From: Hyphomicrobium sp. 12-62-95
Lineage (GTDB): Bacteria; Pseudomonadota; Alphaproteobacteria; Rhizobiales; Hyphomicrobiaceae
Direction of reading: 5' to 3'
NCBI GenBank assembly: GCA_002279935.1
Contig: NCCZ01000023.1
Span: 1-62,546, forward strand
Length of the DNA: 62,546 nt
Position 1 is the first letter of the stretch. The number at the start of each line of letters is the position of its first letter. A program made the translations under genes and the position numbers. Positions 60,168-62,546 of the stretch are shown here, in pieces. The notes under the pieces are model-generated. The model ran no database searches, was not told the DNA's origin, and was given only the letters and a program-made list of their open reading frames with translations.

Positions 60168-62003
60168 AAAAAGCTAAAGCCGTGGAGATGACTGCTGCTT
60201 GCATGGCAAGGTTACGCTCGCATTCTATAAAATCTCAAGCAGCGGCCGTAGGCAATCAATCACACCGGAACGGGGGGTGTGGCCGTGTCTGATCGTGAGA
60301 GTGTGGAGGGGCCGTGATCGTCGCGGGTCCCGACCCAGAGCTGCAAATCGAAATGGGTGTGGCTCGGTTTCCGGTCGGTTGCGCTCATCGACCGGTTATG
60401 TGCTCAGAATGTCCGCTCTATTCTGGAGATGCTGGTCTTCGTCCGGTGACATGGGGCTGTGATGGCAGAGGCCATGATGCGTCCGGTCCGTGCGGATCCT
60501 TTCCCTGGTGGTGTGGTCTCGCGTGAGCTCGCGAAGGTGTGCGATCCTTGGATTGCCCGGACCCGCCAAAAAGCATGATCCTGAAGGACCACACGGGTAT
60601 GGGTGGCAGACTGCTTCGGGCCTACTGCTAAGACGGTAGAAATCTCAGAGTGCTCGGGTGGGGTAATAGTGGCAGGTGTGCCATGGTGCTTTTGTACAAC
60701 ATCTCAGATTTGGGACTCGACATGAGGGCGGTGCACGTGTTCTTTCGAATATGAGCAGAGCGCGTTCGGGGCGCGTATGAGGGCCTGCTCAGAAGCGAGA
60801 GATCTCTCAATCTCAGATCCTCGCCCACCCGGGGCAGGAAAGCGGCTGTCGAGGGCGCATGGCGCAGTCGCAACACCGCTTTCCCGCCTTGCCTGGTGAT
60901 TTTGAGGGCGTACCACCAGGCGCTTTGCTGAGGCAGGCTGCATGCGGGTGAGCCGTCATCTCAGCAAATTGAAGCAGATCCGTGAACTGGCCATCACATG
61001 ATCATGTGAGAGGCACGCAATAGCGCAATACATAAGCAAAAGGGTAAAAATTGGTACCGTAGAAATACGCTACTGCTGACCTTTCAGCCTGATCGGCGCG
61101 CTGGTGCCGTTCTTTCTCACGTCATACCTATCATCGGATGCACGCATGGAGACGGCACTGAGCTTGAAGCACCAAGTGTCCAGTGCTGCGGCTGCGCTTG
61201 CATCGCCGTTGACCGGCGAACTGGCCTCGAGTGAGGCCGATGAATCTCGCTCTGGCGGCAAGGGCGCGAACGACCCGGGATAAGCGACGGGTCCCGACGC
61301 GCTCGCCGGCCAACGCCTCTTCGTCGATTGTCGGCATCAAGACGTTTCGGTCGTTCCAAAATCCGGACGGTGCGTCGAGTCAACACCGGGCGCGCCTGCG
61401 ACGTGTTGAGGCCTGGGCGATCGAGCTACCACTTGATCGGCGTGGTTCACGATGGTTGCAAGTCAGGCATTCTCACGGCGACCGACATCTTAACGCGCTC
61501 TGTTCCGGTGCTGAAAGTGCGAAAGCGCTTTTAAGAAGCCGACGGTTTCTCCACGTTCGAAGTGGTCTGTTGGGCAATCGGCTTTCCGAAGTCGATCCAC
61601 GTCGACTAAGGCCCCGAGTTCTTATCGAATGCTTTTGACTTGTGGGCCTAAAGGTGGGTCGTCCAACGCGACGTTGCCTGCGGAAAAGACTGACGTGATT
61701 GCCTTTGCTGAGAAGGTTTCCAAACTCAATGCCATAGCGTGTGGTGACATTGTTCATTCACTGATGCTCGCTCGCGCACTGTCAAAGGCCGTTCGCGGCT
61801 TGGACAAGCTGTCACGCGATGTGGACCATCGAGATCTCGCTTAACAGGCGCTGAAGATGCTTGGCTCCAACTAGCGCGTTCGATTGCCGATCTCGTGTTT
61901 GGATGTGTGCTGCGGCCTCACGGCAGGTCTGTGCAGCCTTGCGGCCAGTGCGGCGACCACGCCGATCAGCTGCGGCGCTTGTGGCCGCGCCGGCTTGAAC
62001 TGA
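60168..62003. other. About 1.8 kb without an intact gene, probably decayed island DNA
   Basis: Only short frames without family signal are present. Two fragments give faint resemblance: a CBS-domain-like stretch (SYHLIGVVHDG ... GILTATDIL) at about 61421-61500, and a helical fragment (VIAFAEKVSKLNAIACGD ... LSRDVDHRDLA) at about 61696-61842 that ends at a TAA after which QALKMLGSN continues in frame. Both look like remnants of genes. No copy of the tRNA-Gln 3' end (attR) was seen here. Confidence 0.5.
60994..61009. promoter_or_regulatory. Perfect 16-bp palindrome
   Basis: TCACATGATCATGTGA is perfectly symmetrical without a spacer, like an operator for a dimeric repressor. It lies in the decayed region; no gene start is near. 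Confidence 0.4.
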
Positions 62004-62546
62004 CCCACGAACGAGGACTCCATCGCCTATGGATGTGCCCAGGCGTTTCGGGAGCAGGGCGCCGATCTTGCAGTCACGTACCTCAATGACCGGTCCGAGC
62101 GATACGTCCGGCCGCTGGCGGAGAAGCTGGGTGCCGAAATTATTCTCCCTCTCGATGTTCGTGAAAGTGGCCAATTCAGCAGGCTTTTCGATCAGATCCG
62201 TCAGGTTTGGGGACACATCGACATCTGCCTCCATTCGATCGCCTTCTGCCCGGCCGGGGATTTGCACGGCCGGGTGGTGGACACCTCGCGCGAGGGCTTC
62301 TCGGCGGCGATGGACATCTCCGTTCATTCGTTCATCCGGATGGTGCGTCAGGCCGAACCGATGATGCCGCACGGGGGAACATGCATCACGGTCTCGTTCT
62401 ATGGCGCCGAGAAAGTGGTTGAGCACTACAATATCATGGGACCCGTTAAAGCCGCGCTTGAGAGCGTGACCCGCTACATGGCGGCGGAGTTGGGACCGAA
62501 GAAGATCAGCGTTCATGCGCTGTCTCCTGGCCCGCTCAAGACCCGC
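62004..62546 (+). pseudogene. FabI-type enoyl-ACP reductase, 5' end lost, partial at window end
   Basis: An open frame of 181 codons that begins only after a TGA (62001-62003) and has no usable start before residue 95. It reads from NEDSIAYG through the helical SDR core (SIAFCPAGDLHGRVVD), SFYGAEKVVEHYNIMG with the catalytic Tyr and PVKAAL Lys, to SPGPLKTR at the window end. Everything after the NEDSIAYG motif is intact FabI, but the N-terminal nucleotide-binding strand is missing: upstream in the same frame only GRAGLN then the stop can be read, resembling an eroded GKRGLVxGIA. FabI reduces enoyl-ACP in fatty acid synthesis; it belongs to the island side of the integrase. Confidence 0.75.

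Noticed and set aside
61812..62516. A 234-residue minus-strand frame
   Set aside because: Antisense to the recognisable FabI sequence; without family signal.

Overview
The window reads as a chromosomal segment of an alphaproteobacterium of the order Hyphomicrobiales (Rhizobiales), most likely near Hyphomicrobiaceae. Supports are the high G+C, the conserved backbone order yebC-ruvC-ruvA-ruvB-ybgC-tolQRAB-pal-cpoB-tilS-ftsH-folP-glmM, alphaproteobacterial forms of SerC and HemH, and CtrA-type boxes (TTAA-N7-TTAA). The family-level placement is inference; no rRNA gene is present.

Region 1 (1-17.6 kb) is accessory. It opens with a four-gene plus-strand run: a two-helix K+ channel coupled by a 4-bp overlap to an RND efflux pump (lipoprotein adaptor and permease) and a VIT1/CCC1-like membrane protein. 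Next come a predicted octaheme cytochrome c with TPR repeats, divergent from a large type I sulfatase, a HAD phosphatase gene broken by one base, a second sulfatase, a lipid-anchored alpha/beta hydrolase, a Crp/Fnr regulator, a bile-acid-symporter-type transporter and an outer-membrane protein. The combination suggests a periplasmic sulfate-ester/phosphate-ester and electron-transfer module, but no substrate can be read from sequence.

Region 2 (17.6-19.4 kb) is a gene-poor junction with an internally deleted IS1595-type transposase relic, two REP-like hairpins, a 23-bp perfect inverted repeat, three consecutive small hairpins and a perfect CtrA box in front of yebC.

Region 3 (19.4-42.1 kb) is the conserved core: Holliday junction processing (RuvABC), the Tol-Pal envelope machine, tRNA lysidine synthetase, FtsH, dihydropteroate synthase and phosphoglucosamine mutase. 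Several small genes are inserted in it: a Cys/Met/His-rich secreted peptide, two tandem tiny lipoproteins between tolB and pal, an OmpA/TPR protein after pal, and an orphan ParA ATPase with a small partner gene.

Region 4 (42.1-58.3 kb) is mostly envelope and housekeeping: two tandem paralogous beta-barrel proteins, serC, a DUF4139 (MuiA-like) protein, a small Cys-repeat protein, a large beta-barrel protein, kdsD, an NfeD/SPFH pair, hemH, a CHAD protein, a degenerate EEP-like secreted protein, and a DUF1499 protein whose 3' end overlaps an MBL hydrolase by 110 bp on opposite strands.

Region 5 (58.3-62.5 kb) holds tRNA-Pro(CGG), tRNA-Gln(UUG) and, just after the latter, a tyrosine integrase preceded by five 12-bp-spaced repeats: the left border of an integrated element. 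Beyond it is about 1.8 kb of apparently decayed DNA and then a FabI-type enoyl-ACP reductase without an intact N terminus, running off the window.

No CRISPR array and no intact insertion sequence were seen.
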